Positions 17,058 through 25,983 of a stretch of DNA of 64,000 nucleotides are shown piece by piece. Below the pieces are notes generated by a model, which saw only the letters and a list, made by a program, of their open reading frames with translations, made no database searches and had not been told where the DNA came from. The position numbers were made by a program, and so were the translations under genes. The stretch's first letter is position 1, and every line of letters begins with the position of its first letter. Source of the DNA: Deltaproteobacteria bacterium (GTDB lineage Bacteria > Desulfobacterota > Deferrimicrobia > Deferrimicrobiales > Deferrimicrobiaceae). The stretch is taken from positions 203,523 through 267,522 of the forward strand of contig JACRCO010000053.1 of the NCBI GenBank assembly GCA_016218975.1, given 5' to 3'.

Positions 17058-18745
17058 ATCTTCTTCCTCGCTTCCGCCGCCAGCTTTTCCGGGGTGAAGG
17101 GGAGGCCGTCGTACCGGGCGATCGTCCCCGGCATCTCCGCCCCCGCCTCACGCCGGATCAGGCGGGCCAGTTGTCCGGTGATGTTGTTTTCCACGGTGAA
17201 CGCCGCATCGTAGCGCGGCAGGATTTCCGCCATCTCTTTCGCAGGGAACGGCCAGACCTGCCGCAGGTGGACCGCGGCGGCGGAAATACCCTCGAGGGAA
17301 AGAATCCCGCGCGCTTCCTCGACGGGTTCCTTCGTCGAGCCGAATCCGACGAGGACTACTTCCCCGTTCGGCGGCCCGGACACCAACGGGGGAAGAGCCC
17401 GCAGCGCCAGCGCCTCCCCTTTCCGCTTCCGCTTCTCCACCATTCGAATCCGCGCGTCGTGATCCTCCGTCAGGTGGCCGTCTTCCGTGTGCTCGTCGCT
17501 CCCCGCAACGACGGTGATCCCCGGTTCGCCAGGCAACGCCATCGGCGATACTCCTTCCGCGGTGACCGCATACCGGAGATACTTTCCATCCTGCGTGCGG
17601 GGAACATCCGCGCCGCTGACGGTGTGCCGCCGCATGGGACGGATCTCGAGCGCCGCGGGGTCGATGTCCGCTATAGTATCGGCCAGGTACTGGTCGGTCA
17701 GGATGATCGCCGGAACCTGGAATTCTTCTGCAAGGTCCATCGCGTGTTGGGCAAGTTGAAACGCTTCTTCGGGCGATCCGGGAGAGAGGACAAGGCGCGG
17801 GAATTCCCCGTGCCCGGCCGATAGAACGAAGTCGATGTCTCCCTGCTCCGTCCGCGTAGGCATCCCCGTGGCAGGGCCGGGCCGCATCCCGACGGCGATC
17901 ACCACCGGGGTCTCCAGCTCCCCGGCAAGTGACAGCGCTTCCACCATCAATGCGAATCCTCCGCCTGCCGTGGCCACCATGGAGCGGGCGCCGGCGTAGG
18001 AAGCGCCAATCGCCATGTTGAGCGCCGCGATCTCGTCCTCCGCCTGTTCGAATACGAGGCCCACGGCGGGGCCGTTATCCGCAAGCGCGGACAGTATCCC
18101 CGTTCCCGGGGTCATCGGGTATCCCGCGGCGAACTTGCAGCCTCCGGCGATCGCCCCCAAGGCGAGCGCCTCGTTTCCGGACAGGACGGTTCGGGGAGAA
18201 AACGGCGCGCGGGGCAGGCGGAAGGATTCACCGACGCGTTCCCGCCCCCATCCCCATCCGAGCGAAAGCGCCTTTCGGTTCTTGTCGAGAAATTCGCCCT
18301 TGAAGTCCGCCGCGATCAGCGGATCGACAACATCGAGGGAGACCCCCAATGCCGATGCCACGATGCCCGCCCCCGCCATGTTAGCAAGGATCGGGCTGCC
18401 CGCGGAAACGGCCATTTCCTTGAGCGGCGCCGCAATTACAGGGAGTTGCGCGGAAGGAACATCTGCAAGCGCCAGCCCCCCGGCGGCCATCTTCGGGAGG
18501 TAATAAGAAAGGTGCTCGGGATTGAGACAGACAAGTATTTCGGCCGCTTCCCTCCCGGCGCGAACCGGTTCCGACCCGATGCGGACGGTGTAGGAATTAC
18601 GCCCCCCCCGGATACGGCTCATGTAGTCCTGCGTGGCGTGGAAGTGATACCCCCACAGGACGGCCATCCGGGAAACGATCGACCCGATGGTGTGAATCCC
18701 CTGCCCCGCGCCGCCGGTTATCCGGATGTTCAAATCGAACTTCAT
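16988..18745 (-). CDS. 2-oxoacid:ferredoxin oxidoreductase, fused gamma-alpha subunit
   Basis: A 585-residue subunit in which the gamma domain (about 1-190, opening ITGGAGQGIHTIG) precedes the alpha pyrimidine-binding domain (GNEALALGAIAGGCKFAAGYPMTPGT, shown as GNEALALGAIAGG and YPMTPGT) and the C-terminal transketolase-like part (VVLVGFGSTKEPVEEA). This is the KorA/two-subunit layout common in anaerobes. It has a GGGAG site before the ATG. The last 70 bases overlap the beta subunit gene in another frame, an unusually long but clearly coding overlap. Confidence 0.9.
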   Translation of the reverse strand: MKFDLNIRITGGAGQGIHTIGSIVSRMAVLWGYHFHATQDYMSRIRGGRNSYTVRIGSEPVRAGREAAEILVCLNPEHLSYYLPKMAAGGLALADVPSAQLPVIAAPLKEMAVSAGSPILANMAGAGIVASALGVSLDVVDPLIAADFKGEFLDKNRKALSLGWGWGRERVGESFRLPRAPFSPRTVLSGNEALALGAIAGGCKFAAGYPMTPGTGILSALADNGPAVGLVFEQAEDEIAALNMAIGASYAGARSMVATAGGGFALMVEALSLAGELETPVVIAVGMRPGPATGMPTRTEQGDIDFVLSAGHGEFPRLVLSPGSPEEAFQLAQHAMDLAEEFQVPAIILTDQYLADTIADIDPAALEIRPMRRHTVSGADVPRTQDGKYLRYAVTAEGVSPMALPGEPGITVVAGSDEHTEDGHLTEDHDARIRMVEKRKRKGEALALRALPPLVSGPPNGEVVLVGFGSTKEPVEEARGILSLEGISAAAVHLRQVWPFPAKEMAEILPRYDAAFTVENNITGQLARLIRREAGAEMPGTIARYDGLPFTPEKLAAEARKKIWEARSTRASKTRGARDAETSGS

Positions 18746-18835
18746 GGCCGCTCCCGGTATTTATCCATACTTTCATTAATATGGATGACCGGGCGGGCAT
18801 CCGGGTTCCGTCCCGAAAATACCTTTATCTATCGG

Positions 18836-21800
18836 TTAGTTATTCGCGACGTCCTCCCTGCCCAGCCGGGGCTGGAGCCTGATGACCTCGAGGACCATGC
18901 CCGGGATGTTTTCCGCCGGACGCCACAGCTTATCCTCCGGACCGGGGGCTGCCTCCTCGTCCAGCGTTCCTTTCGCGTGCTCGAGCCGGACGCGGGCGAC
19001 CAGGTAGTCCCTGCGGGCGCGGGCCAGGTTTCCCCTGGCCTGCGTAAGGTTCAATTCCGCATCCTCCACTTCGAGCCTCGTCTTGACGCCGAATTCGAAT
19101 CCCTTCTCCGCCATCGCAAGAAGGCGCTCCGCCTGCTTAACGGTGCCCGAAAGGGAATTAACGATCTCGCCCGCCTCGCGCACGGCGTTCACCGCGTCCC
19201 GGGTCTCCAGCGCGATCGAATCCAGCAGTTTCGCCTCTTCGATCCGCAGCGACGCCACTTCGCTTTTCGCCTGCGCCACCTTGCCGCGCGTGCGGAAGCC
19301 GTCGAAGATCGGGTAGTTGAAAAACAGGCCCGCCGACCAGGCCTTGCCGTTGGCGTCCGAGCTTCCCACGTCGATTTCCCTCCAGCCGAAACCGCCTTTC
19401 AGATCCAGGCGCGGCTTGTCGCCTGCGCCGGCCACGGTCACAAGCTCCCTCGAAATGCCGATCCGGTGCCGAAGCTCCGAAAGCTCGGGGCGTTTTTTCA
19501 CGGCGATCCCGAGCGTTTCCTCGTAACCGGGATACGGCTCCACGGCCGACAGGAGGGTGCCGCTCGCGTCGACATCCCGCCCTTCGACCGCGAGAAGGAA
19601 GCGAAGCCTCTCCATGGAAGTCCTGATGAGATTTTCCGTGCGGACGATCTCCGGCCGGGCGTTCTGCGCCGCCACTTCGGCAGCGAGGACGTCGTAATCG
19701 GTCGCCGTGCCGGCGGCATTCCTTTTCCGCGCTTCGTCGAGGTGCCGGATCTTCTGTTCCATATTCTGCACGGTGATGGCATGAAGTTCGCGTGCAAGCA
19801 GGATGTCGTAGAAGGCGGCCGAAATGTCGCGGGCCGCCGCCTGGCGGAAGAAACGGAGCTGATCATCGGCGGTGGCGAACCCGATCTTCGCCGCGCGGAT
19901 CCCGGCGCCGATCTGCCCCCACGTGAACAGAGGCTGGGCCACGGACGCCTCGGCCGTGCGGGTTTCCTGTTGCAGGGGAAGAAAGCCGCCGCCGAACACC
20001 GCCTGGCTGTCGTCCCGGAATCTGGTCGCGTTCGAGGATATCGTGACCTGCGGAAGCGCGGCGGCGCGTTCCTCGACGTAGCGGCCCTCGACCTGCCGCC
20101 GGAACTCCATCGCTTTCCGTATGTCCCGGTTCCTTTCCGCGGCGATCCTCTTCGCTTCCTCCAGCGTAAGCGTCATCACGGCGTTGTCCGCCCCCTGCGA
20201 CGCCGCCGGAAGAAAAATCAACGCTGCGATAAACAGGGAAAGGATGAGGGGACGCGCTCCGGCGGCTTCCGGCTCGCCCGCCCATCGGCGGCGTAACCAC
20301 ATGCCGAAATCGTCGAGGTACGTGTATACGACCGGCACGACGAGGAGCGTCAGGAAGGTCGAAGTGATCAATCCGCCGATGACCGCGCGCGCCATCGGCG
20401 CCCGCATTTCGGCCCCCGCCCCCAGCGCCAGCGCCAGCGGCAGCATGCCGAAGATCATGGCGAGCGTCGTCATCATTATCGGACGCAGCCTGGTGCGCCC
20501 GGCCTCGATGACCGCCTCGGCGCGGTCCATCCCCCGGGACCGGAGGACCTTCGTGTAGTCGACGAGGAGGATCGCGTTCTTGGTGACCAGTCCCATCAGC
20601 ATGATCAGGCCGATCAGGGACATGATGTTGATGGTATCCCCCGTCAGGAAAAGCATCCCCGCCATCCCCACGACCGAGAGCGGCAGCGACAGCATGATGG
20701 CAAGGGGGTCGATGAACGACTCGAACTGCGCCGCAAGTATGAGGTAGACGAAGATGACGGCGAGGAGCAGCGCCTCCGCCATGTATCCGAAGGACTCGAC
20801 CATGTCCTCCCCTTCGCCGGAAAAGACCACGCGATATCCGGGGGGAAGCTTCATGCGGGAGGCGGCTTCCTGCACCTTGCTCATGGCTTCGCCAAGGGGG
20901 AGGCCGTCGAGGTTGGCGGAAATCACCACCTGCCTCGTGAGGTCCTGCCGGTCGATTTCCGACGGCGTGTTGCTCATGGCGTAGCTCACCACGCTGCCGA
21001 GCGGCGCAAGGCTCGCTCCTCCCGTCCCGTTGTTCACGGCCAGCCGGAGCCGTCCCACCTGCGAAGGGTCCTGCCGGAGCGCCAGCGGAAGGCGGACGCG
21101 CACGTCCACGGCGTCGCCGTCCTCGTCCTCGTAAGTGGACACGGCCTGCCCGCCGACCAGCGCCCCAACGGACCGGACGACGTCGTTCGTCGTCACTCCC
21201 ATGTCCGCCGCGCGCTCCCTGTCCACACGGAGGCGGAACTCGGGAATGTCCTGTTCCAGGGTCGCTTCCAGGTCGACGATCCCCGGGACCTTGTACATCT
21301 CGTCCTTCAATTTCGCCGCATACAGCTTGAGCAGCGATATGTCCTGCCCGCGGATATTGACCATCAGCGGTTTCTCGCCGTTCATCCGCCCCACGTCGGC
21401 GATGGAGGGGATGATGCCCGGAATGCGGTTGAGCCGTTCCCTCAGGTCCCTCTGAATCCGGTCCTGTGGCGCCTTGCGGTCCTTCTTCTCCTCCAGTTTC
21501 ACGTAGACCGCCCCGTCCCTCACGGTGCCCGCGTCGCCCGCGCCGATCGTCGCATAGGTATGCTTCACGCCCGCCACCTTGCGCAATTCGGCGAGAACCG
21601 CGTCGATCCGGTTCCGCGTCTCGTCGAGGGAGGCATCGGGGGACGTGCGGAAATTCACCTGGAATTCCGCCCGGTCGTATTCGCTGAAGAACTCCTTCTT
21701 AAGGAAGGAAAAGGCCGCCAGCCCGGCGACGAAGGCCACGAAGGCGAGCGCAACGATCGTCCCGCGGTGTTCCAGCGCCCAGCCGATCGCATCGCGGTAC

Positions 21801-23356
21801 CGGTCGGCGGTCCGGTCGAACCCGGCGTTGAACCGGTCGAGTATACGGGCGATGAAGTGCCGCCTGCCCGTCCGGTCGATGTCGGGGTCGCGCCACCTGG
21901 AGGAAAGCATCGGGTCGAGGGTGAAGGAAACGAAGAGGGACACGAGGACCGCGAAGGTCACCGTGATCCCGAACTGGAAGAAGAACCTGCCGACGATTCC
22001 CTTCATGAACGCCACGGGAACGAAGACCGCAACGATGGAAAAGGTCGTCGCCAGTACGGCCAGTCCGATCTCGCTCGTCCCCACCCGCGCCGCCTCGAAA
22101 TGATCCTTTCCGTGCTCCAGGTGCCGCACGATGTTCTCACGGACGACGATAGCGTCGTCGATGAGAAGCCCGATGGCCAGCGAGAGCGCCATCAGGGTCA
22201 TGACGTTCAGAGTCATCCCGAGGAAGTTCATCACGATGAAGGAGGAAACCACCGATATGGGAAGGGTCAGTCCCGTGATCACCGTGGAGCGCCAGGAGTT
22301 GAGGAAGCAGAACACTATGAAGACGGTCAGAATCCCGCCCAGGACCAGCGTCTCCTGCACGTCCCGGACGGATTCCCGGATCATGATGGAAGCGTCACGC
22401 ACCATTTCGACCGCCGTGCCGGGGGGCAGTTCCGGCTGGAGCCGGGAGATCTCCTTCTTCACCGACTCCGCCACCGCCACCGTGTTGGCGCCGGACTGTT
22501 TCTGGATGTCGAGCGCCACCGCGGGTACGCCGTTTACGAGCGCGAGGGACCGTTGCTCCTCAGTGCCGTCCGCGATCCTCGCTACCTCGGAAAGGGTGAC
22601 GGGACGCCCCGCGCGGCGCGCGACCGTCATCGTGCGGAACCGTTCCACGGCGTCCGGCTTGCCGGATACGCGGAGCGGGAACTCGGACCCGTTGCGGTTC
22701 AGCCGACCCAGGGGAGTGTTGACGTTCTCCGACCGGATTCCCGCGATCACTTCGTCGATCCCCATCCCCAGGGACTCGAGCCGCAGCGGGTCGATGTCTA
22801 CGTTCACCTCCCTCTTCGACGCCCCGACTAGGTCCACCCTCCCGACCCCGGAGATGTTCTCGAACCGGCGGCGGATCTTCTTTTCGACAAGGGTCGTCAG
22901 CTCCCGTGGAGAAAGGGAGTCGGACCGCACCGCAAGGGAGACGACCGGCATCGCGGAGAAGTCGAGTTTCTGGATGATCGGTTCCTCGATCCCCTGCGGC
23001 AGTTCTCCGCGGATGGCGGCGATCTTCGCGCGCGCCTCCTGTGCGGCCTCGTTGATCCTGACCTCGAGCTGGAACTGCACGACGACCGTCGAGACGCTCT
23101 CCCGCGACGTCGACATCACGTGCTTTACGCCGGCGATCGGGTTGACGGCCTCCTCGATCCGTTTGCTCACCTCCCGTTCAACGCTTTCCGGGGAGGCGCC
23201 GGGGAACTTCGTGACGACGGTGATCACGGGGATCTCCACGTCCGGGAACATGTCCACCGCGAGCCGCCGGTAGGAAAAAGCCCCCAGCGTCACGAGCGCC
23301 AGCATCATCACCGAAGCGAATATGGGACGTCGTATGGACAGGTCCGACAGGAACAT
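18836..23356 (-). CDS. Fused RND efflux pump and TolC-like outer-membrane channel
   Basis: One uninterrupted frame of 1506 codons. Residues 1-1030 are a complete HAE1-type RND transporter (MFLSDLSIRRPIFA start, proton-relay GLLIDDAIVV in helix 4, VVPVVYTYLDDFG end). After RRRWAGEPEAAGAR comes a signal-peptide-like helix (about 1037-1053, LILSLFIAALIFLPAAS) and then a full-length TolC/OMF protein (about 1060-1506) with the two alternating helical repeats and the DGFRTRGKVAQAKSEV and GVKTRLEVEDAELNL blocks. There is no in-frame ATG or GTG at the junction. Normal systems encode these two proteins separately. The gene starts directly after the adaptor stop. Confidence 0.88.
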   Translation of the reverse strand: MFLSDLSIRRPIFASVMMLALVTLGAFSYRRLAVDMFPDVEIPVITVVTKFPGASPESVEREVSKRIEEAVNPIAGVKHVMSTSRESVSTVVVQFQLEVRINEAAQEARAKIAAIRGELPQGIEEPIIQKLDFSAMPVVSLAVRSDSLSPRELTTLVEKKIRRRFENISGVGRVDLVGASKREVNVDIDPLRLESLGMGIDEVIAGIRSENVNTPLGRLNRNGSEFPLRVSGKPDAVERFRTMTVARRAGRPVTLSEVARIADGTEEQRSLALVNGVPAVALDIQKQSGANTVAVAESVKKEISRLQPELPPGTAVEMVRDASIMIRESVRDVQETLVLGGILTVFIVFCFLNSWRSTVITGLTLPISVVSSFIVMNFLGMTLNVMTLMALSLAIGLLIDDAIVVRENIVRHLEHGKDHFEAARVGTSEIGLAVLATTFSIVAVFVPVAFMKGIVGRFFFQFGITVTFAVLVSLFVSFTLDPMLSSRWRDPDIDRTGRRHFIARILDRFNAGFDRTADRYRDAIGWALEHRGTIVALAFVAFVAGLAAFSFLKKEFFSEYDRAEFQVNFRTSPDASLDETRNRIDAVLAELRKVAGVKHTYATIGAGDAGTVRDGAVYVKLEEKKDRKAPQDRIQRDLRERLNRIPGIIPSIADVGRMNGEKPLMVNIRGQDISLLKLYAAKLKDEMYKVPGIVDLEATLEQDIPEFRLRVDRERAADMGVTTNDVVRSVGALVGGQAVSTYEDEDGDAVDVRVRLPLALRQDPSQVGRLRLAVNNGTGGASLAPLGSVVSYAMSNTPSEIDRQDLTRQVVISANLDGLPLGEAMSKVQEAASRMKLPPGYRVVFSGEGEDMVESFGYMAEALLLAVIFVYLILAAQFESFIDPLAIMLSLPLSVVGMAGMLFLTGDTINIMSLIGLIMLMGLVTKNAILLVDYTKVLRSRGMDRAEAVIEAGRTRLRPIMMTTLAMIFGMLPLALALGAGAEMRAPMARAVIGGLITSTFLTLLVVPVVYTYLDDFGMWLRRRWAGEPEAAGARPLILSLFIAALIFLPAASQGADNAVMTLTLEEAKRIAAERNRDIRKAMEFRRQVEGRYVEERAAALPQVTISSNATRFRDDSQAVFGGGFLPLQQETRTAEASVAQPLFTWGQIGAGIRAAKIGFATADDQLRFFRQAAARDISAAFYDILLARELHAITVQNMEQKIRHLDEARKRNAAGTATDYDVLAAEVAAQNARPEIVRTENLIRTSMERLRFLLAVEGRDVDASGTLLSAVEPYPGYEETLGIAVKKRPELSELRHRIGISRELVTVAGAGDKPRLDLKGGFGWREIDVGSSDANGKAWSAGLFFNYPIFDGFRTRGKVAQAKSEVASLRIEEAKLLDSIALETRDAVNAVREAGEIVNSLSGTVKQAERLLAMAEKGFEFGVKTRLEVEDAELNLTQARGNLARARRDYLVARVRLEHAKGTLDEEAAPGPEDKLWRPAENIPGMVLEVIRLQPRLGREDVANN

Positions 23357-24526
23357 CTATTTCCCCCCGGCGGCCATGGTGACGCTCACCCTGTCGCCAT
23401 CCCGCACGTTGAACCCTCCGCGGGTAACGACGTCTTCACCCTTCGAGAGGCCGGAAGCGATTTCCACCAGGTCTCCCTCCGTGCTCCCGGTTCTCACGGC
23501 ACGCCTCCGCGCAACGTTGTCGCCGACCACGAGCAGATCGCCTTTTTTCCCCGGGACGTCCCAGGAAAGGAGCGACGTACGCGGCACCTGCAGCACGCCC
23601 TGCCGTTTCCCCGTGACGATGCGGCCCTTGACATAGAGGCCGCTTTTCAGTTCCCCGTTCCCGTTCCGGACTTCGGCGACGACCTTCACCGAACGGTCCG
23701 CGTCTCCGACCGTGGGATTGATGTGCTTGATCTTCCCTGCAAACGTTTTCCCCGGGACAGCGTCCGTCGAGAAGGTCAGCGGCTGCCCGACACGGAGCGA
23801 ACAGGATTCTCCGGAGGGAACGCTCACGGTCAGGTCGAGAAGGCTGACGTCGACGATCCTGAAAACGACTTTCTGCATTTCGCCGACCACCTCGCCGGGA
23901 CTGACGCTCCGTTCCGCGATGATGCCGTCGAAGGGGGCCCGAATGACGGCCTTCGAGATGCGCGTCGCAGCCTGGCGGACATCCTCCTCCGCGGCCCGTA
24001 CCTGCGCTGCGGCTGCCGCAACCCGTGCGGCCGACGCCTCCTTCTGCGTCAGGGCGTCATCAAGGCCTTGCTGCGTGACGAGCCCGGCTTCCTTGAGTTT
24101 GCGCGCCCGCTCCAGCTCCCTTTCGGCGCGATTGGCCGCGGCCCGGGCCTCGAGGAGGCCCGCCTTCGCCATTTCGACGGAGGCCTCGGCCCTTTTCTTG
24201 AGAACCTCCGTCTCCCGTGCGTCGACCTTGGCAAGCGGCGCCCCCTTCTTCACGCGGACCCACTCCGCCACGTAGACGTCGGTAACGGTTCCGCCGACTT
24301 CGGACTTCACGTCGGACTGGAACCTCGCGGACAGGGCTCCAGTCACATCGATCCCTTCCACGAGGTCGGACGCCGCCGCACGGGTCGTCTCCACCGCCAC
24401 GACGGGCTTCCCCGATTCCTTCCCCGGAGTCTTGCCGCCTTCCGCCCCCGCCCCTGTCCCCGAGCAGCCTGCCTGGCAAAGTGCGAACGACAGCAGGAAA
24501 CTCCCCGCGATCAACGAACGTTTCAT
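23357..24526 (-). CDS. RND periplasmic adaptor (membrane fusion) lipoprotein
   Basis: A 389-residue HlyD/AcrA-type adaptor with a lipobox (QAGC, Cys20). It shows the lipoyl half motifs around VGGTVTDVYVAEWVRVKKGAPL, a helical hairpin rich in alanine and glutamate (about 105-180), the second lipoyl half (VIRAPFDGIIAERSVSPGEVV) and beta-barrel/membrane-proximal domains. It links the inner-membrane pump to the outer-membrane channel. Its TAG stop is immediately followed by the ATG of the pump gene, and its start overlaps the TetR gene end by 4 bases. Confidence 0.92.
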   Translation of the reverse strand: MKRSLIAGSFLLSFALCQAGCSGTGAGAEGGKTPGKESGKPVVAVETTRAAASDLVEGIDVTGALSARFQSDVKSEVGGTVTDVYVAEWVRVKKGAPLAKVDARETEVLKKRAEASVEMAKAGLLEARAAANRAERELERARKLKEAGLVTQQGLDDALTQKEASAARVAAAAAQVRAAEEDVRQAATRISKAVIRAPFDGIIAERSVSPGEVVGEMQKVVFRIVDVSLLDLTVSVPSGESCSLRVGQPLTFSTDAVPGKTFAGKIKHINPTVGDADRSVKVVAEVRNGNGELKSGLYVKGRIVTGKRQGVLQVPRTSLLSWDVPGKKGDLLVVGDNVARRRAVRTGSTEGDLVEIASGLSKGEDVVTRGGFNVRDGDRVSVTMAAGGK

Positions 24527-25248
24527 CTTGCCTCTCCCCGCCGAATTTTCTTCCGATCCCGCGACGCCGCTCTGCGGAGGAATTTCCCCCTGTCACCGGC
24601 GATTCCCGCGAAGATGACGTCCAGAACCCGGCCGAGCCCCTCTTTGCCGAGGGCGATCTCCGGGTGGCACAACTCCATCTCCATTGCGACATTGACCGCG
24701 CCGATGACGGCCCACGTCATGTCTCCCGCGTCCCCCTTGCGGAATTCGCCGGTTCGTATCCCCTCCTCGACCAATTCCTGGACGTTTTCCTGGAATTTGA
24801 TGTGGTATGCGTCGAAGTCGAAAAACGGCGCCCCTTGAGGCGGGCCGTAATAGATGGCGTACATGAGCCGCGGCACCTCGATGTGCTCGCGGAAGAGCAC
24901 GTACGCGCCTCCGCAAAGCCTGCGGATCCTCTCAGCGGCGCTCCCGCCCACGCCGCGCGAGGCCTCGAGGAGGGCGTCGAACCGGGAGAATTCCTCCCGC
25001 ATCAAGTCGAGGTAGATACCTTCCTTGTTCCGGAAATAGTAGTAAAGGACCGGCTTGGAGACCCCGGCCGCCGCCACGATCTCGCGTACGCTGGCCGACG
25101 CATACCCTTTCCGGTTGAATAATCCGAGGGCGCTTTTCAGCAGCCGCTTCCGGGCCGCTACGTCCTGCGCCGCGGCCGGCGCCGCCGCCCCCGCCGCCGA
25201 TTCCGTGGACGCCGCCTTCTTTCCCGCCGCATTCCGCTTTCCGCCCAA
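24523..25248 (-). CDS. TetR/AcrR family transcriptional repressor
   Basis: A 241-residue repressor with the helix-turn-helix at about 35-80 (NRKGYASASVREIVAAAGVSKPVLYYYFRNKEGIY, in parts REIVAAAGVSKPVLYYYF). An alanine-rich 30-residue extension precedes it. The C-terminal domain is the usual ligand pocket. The start is a TTG with an ideal GGAGGT six bases upstream. It is the first gene of the efflux operon, and two palindromic sites flank its promoter, so autorepression relieved by an efflux substrate is the likely mode of control. Confidence 0.92.
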   Translation of the reverse strand: MGGKRNAAGKKAASTESAAGAAAPAAAQDVAARKRLLKSALGLFNRKGYASASVREIVAAAGVSKPVLYYYFRNKEGIYLDLMREEFSRFDALLEASRGVGGSAAERIRRLCGGAYVLFREHIEVPRLMYAIYYGPPQGAPFFDFDAYHIKFQENVQELVEEGIRTGEFRKGDAGDMTWAVIGAVNVAMEMELCHPEIALGKEGLGRVLDVIFAGIAGDRGKFLRRAASRDRKKIRRGEAR

Positions 25249-25270
25249 GAGATGACCTCCGGCTTGATTC

Positions 25271-25332
25271 TACCTACCGGTAAGTACACCAGGAAGAAGC
25301 GGCTGTCAAGAAAAACCTACCGGGCGGTAGGT
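25271..25332 (-). promoter_or_regulatory. Promoter of the efflux operon with two TetR-type operators
   Basis: Minus-strand -35 TTGACA (25304-25309) and -10-like TACTTA (25281-25286) are 17 bases apart. Operator 1, TACCTACCGGTAAGTA (25271-25286), covers the -10 and start point. Operator 2, ACCTACCG-gg-CGGTAGGT (25315-25332), is a perfect palindrome just upstream of the -35. Both share the TACCG...CGGTA core, so one TetR regulator probably binds both. Confidence 0.72.
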
Positions 25333-25345
25333 AATCCGCTGCCGT

Positions 25346-25395
25346 CGGGCTTGCACGCCTCACGGGGTACCCCTTCGCGGGGCGTGCGAAGCCCG
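25346..25395. repeat. GC-rich intergenic palindrome
   Basis: CGGGCTTGCACGCC pairs with GGCGTGCGAAGCCCG (one bulge) around an inner CGGGGtaCCCC. It lies between the efflux promoter and the end of the thioesterase gene. A related sequence lies at 35099-35141. Confidence 0.45.
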
Positions 25396-25425
25396 CGGGA
25401 TGAAATGGTTGGCCGTACGGGCGGG

Positions 25426-25845
25426 TTACGCCCCGCCGGTCTTTTTGGCGAGCCGCGCGTTGAACTTGGCGAAATCGACGGAGAACCGCTCGTGGGTCCC
25501 CTTGCCGATCGCCTCGACCTCGTCCTTCGCCTCGATCTCCCAGACCGTCCGGCGGCCTTCCACGCCGATGCACCGGACCTGGACCGTCACTTCCATTCCA
25601 GGCGGGGTCGCGGCCGTGTGCGTCACGTTTATCAGGGTCCCTACACTGCCTTCCCCCGGATCCATGTGGGGGGCCATCGCCTCTATGCAGGCCCATTCCA
25701 TCAGCCCCACCATGAAGCCGGTTGCGAACACTTTCGGCATCTCCTGGAACGCTTTGGACTCCGGGTAAAGATACGGTACCGTCTTGTTCTCCGGGACGCG
25801 GAACTTGTGGGTGTGCGTCAGGCCGGCTTTCAGCGTGTCTTTCAT
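25426..25845 (-). CDS. Thioesterase family (hotdog fold) protein
   Basis: A 139-residue hotdog-fold protein resembling the fluoroacetyl-CoA thioesterase-like group: VFATGFMVGLMEWACIEAM (active-site helix with the conserved acidic residue) and GTLINVTHTAATPPGMEVTVQV on the sheet, ending HERFSVDFAKFNARL. It probably hydrolyses a small acyl-CoA, with unknown specificity. It stands alone between the efflux regulator and the helicase gene. Confidence 0.8.
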   Translation of the reverse strand: MKDTLKAGLTHTHKFRVPENKTVPYLYPESKAFQEMPKVFATGFMVGLMEWACIEAMAPHMDPGEGSVGTLINVTHTAATPPGMEVTVQVRCIGVEGRRTVWEIEAKDEVEAIGKGTHERFSVDFAKFNARLAKKTGGA

Positions 25846-25983
25846 TTCGCTCTCCTTCGACCCCGAACCGGGATATAGATAGGCGCTACCCGAAAAGATA
25901 AACGATCCGGGCGCGGAGGTAAAACGAAAGAATAAGAACCGCTGTTCGGAACCGTGACCGGGAGAAGAAGGCCGCCCCTTTTA

